This document shows positions 4,555-5,365 of a stretch of 5,365 nucleotides of DNA, piece by piece (position 1 is the first letter of the stretch; each line of letters starts with the position of its first letter). Origin of the DNA: Candidatus Scybalocola fimicaballi (GTDB lineage Bacteria; Bacteroidota; Bacteroidia; Bacteroidales; Paludibacteraceae). The position numbers were made by a program, and so were the translations under genes. The DNA lies in NCBI GenBank assembly GCA_002317115.1, contig DCIP01000167.1, positions 1-5,365 of the forward strand, given 5' to 3'. The notes beneath the pieces are model-generated. The model saw nothing but the letters and a program-made list of their open reading frames with translations. It was not told the origin of the DNA and made no database searches.

Positions 4555-5365
4555 ATGAAAAAACAGTTACATTCAATTATTGCAGCCGTAGCACTGATAC
4601 TTTCAGCAAGCACGGTGAGCGCACAGAATCAGGAATCAGCAGCGTCTTCAGATACAGTAAAGAAAGAACGTAAGTCTATTTTGGAAAATGTTAAACCTTC
4701 GGTGCCTAAGGTATCTGGTTTGATCCAAACTCGTTATTTCTATGATTCACAGGAGACTAAACCAAACAGTTTTGATATTCGCAGAGTCCGTTTGTCATTC
4801 GCTGGTGAATTTGGAAAATTCGTCGACTATAGAGTTCAGGCTGAATGGGAATCTTCTCCTAAAATCCTAGACGCTTACGTAAATTTCAAGCCAGCTAAGG
4901 CATTCAACATCCAAATCGGACAGTTTAAGGTGGCTTACTCACAAGAGGGGCTTGAAGGTCCTGCTTCAATGTACACCGTCGAGCGTCCGACAGCTGTAAA
5001 CAAGCTACACGCTTATAGTGATGTCAGTGGTCTTTCAGCAAATGCTCGCGACGTGGGTATCCGTTTCTGGGGTAAGGTAGGAAAGAAAGAGGATTACGAT
5101 GTCTTTACTTACAAACTCGGATTATATAACGGTAATGGCATCAATATCAAAGACAATGACGAATACAAAAACGTCGCTTTGTTGCTAACTTACAATCCAA
5201 TCAAGCAGTTGCAACTTGAGGCTGGCCAGTATGTAGGTCATTACACTGCAAAAGCGGTACCGGCAGACTCAATCGCTGCAGGACACGATATCAATGAGAA
5301 TGCAATCAAACGTAACCGTACTTCAGCAGGTTTCACAGTGAATACAGGAGATCTATTCATTCGTT
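4555..5365 (+). CDS. Porin_O_P family phosphate-selective-type outer-membrane porin (3' end beyond the window)
   Basis: The frame from ATG 4555 stays open for 270 codons to the window edge. The start is followed by a clear signal peptide: KK near the N-terminus, a hydrophobic core at about residues 8-18 and a VSA|Q cleavage site after residue 23. After a polar linker the sequence becomes a run of amphipathic beta-strands as in OprP/OprO-type porins: VSGLIQTRYFY, FDIRRVRLSFAGEFG, VDYRVQAEWE, LDAYVNFKP, FNIQIGQFKVAYSQEGL, DVGIRFWGKVG and YKLGLYNGNGIN. Members form trimeric 16-strand channels that pass phosphate or other anions across the outer membrane. The promoter shares operator spacing with the pst promoters, which supports a role in phosphate uptake, but anion selectivity cannot be read from the sequence. 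About a third of a usual porin of this family is probably missing on the right. Confidence 0.92.
   Translation, partial: MKKQLHSIIAAVALILSASTVSAQNQESAASSDTVKKERKSILENVKPSVPKVSGLIQTRYFYDSQETKPNSFDIRRVRLSFAGEFGKFVDYRVQAEWESSPKILDAYVNFKPAKAFNIQIGQFKVAYSQEGLEGPASMYTVERPTAVNKLHAYSDVSGLSANARDVGIRFWGKVGKKEDYDVFTYKLGLYNGNGINIKDNDEYKNVALLLTYNPIKQLQLEAGQYVGHYTAKAVPADSIAAGHDINENAIKRNRTSAGFTVNTGDLFIR

Overview
The window looks like a chromosomal segment of a Bacteroidales bacterium, possibly Prevotella-like. The evidence is the -7/-33 promoter architecture typical of Bacteroidetes (TAnnTTTG with a TTG/TTTG about 20 bp upstream) at four places, AT-rich leaders with no Shine-Dalgarno sequence, and a Porin_O_P-family outer-membrane protein. 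Three of the six genes belong to phosphate uptake.

Left, minus strand (1-1102): a short family-2 glycosyltransferase gene is followed after 3 bp by pstC, the phosphate ABC-transporter permease, which runs off the left edge. Centre, plus strand (1302-3305): pstB, the phosphate-transport ATPase, is transcribed away from pstC. It is followed after 27 bp of heptamer repeats by a Cys/Met-metabolism PLP-dependent enzyme, and a good intrinsic terminator closes this unit at about 3335-3374. The 199-bp divergent region holds a strikingly symmetric control region. It has two GTGA-N6-TCAC operators, each centred 42.5 bp from the -7 box of its own promoter, and mirror-image TGCGATTG sequences over the two -33 elements.

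Right (4555-5365): a partial phosphate-selective-type porin gene with a signal peptide. Its promoter carries a related but degenerate operator at the same 42.5-bp distance. The split pst genes and the porin are therefore probably one regulon, serving outer-membrane entry and then inner-membrane ATP-driven import of phosphate.

Between the PLP gene and the porin lies an AT-rich foreign-looking cassette (about 3400-4464). It consists of an Abi_2/AbiD-AbiF-family HEPN protein (RX4H motif RNACCH) preceded by its own promoter, a perfect 15-bp inverted repeat inside that promoter, and a short predicted RNA that ends in a terminator hairpin 21 bp before the abi start codon. A 12-bp sequence occurs at both ends of the cassette with one mismatch. 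This promoter / small RNA / HEPN-protein unit is the best candidate for a less-described defence or RNA-antitoxin system. All product names come from reading motifs; no database search was run.
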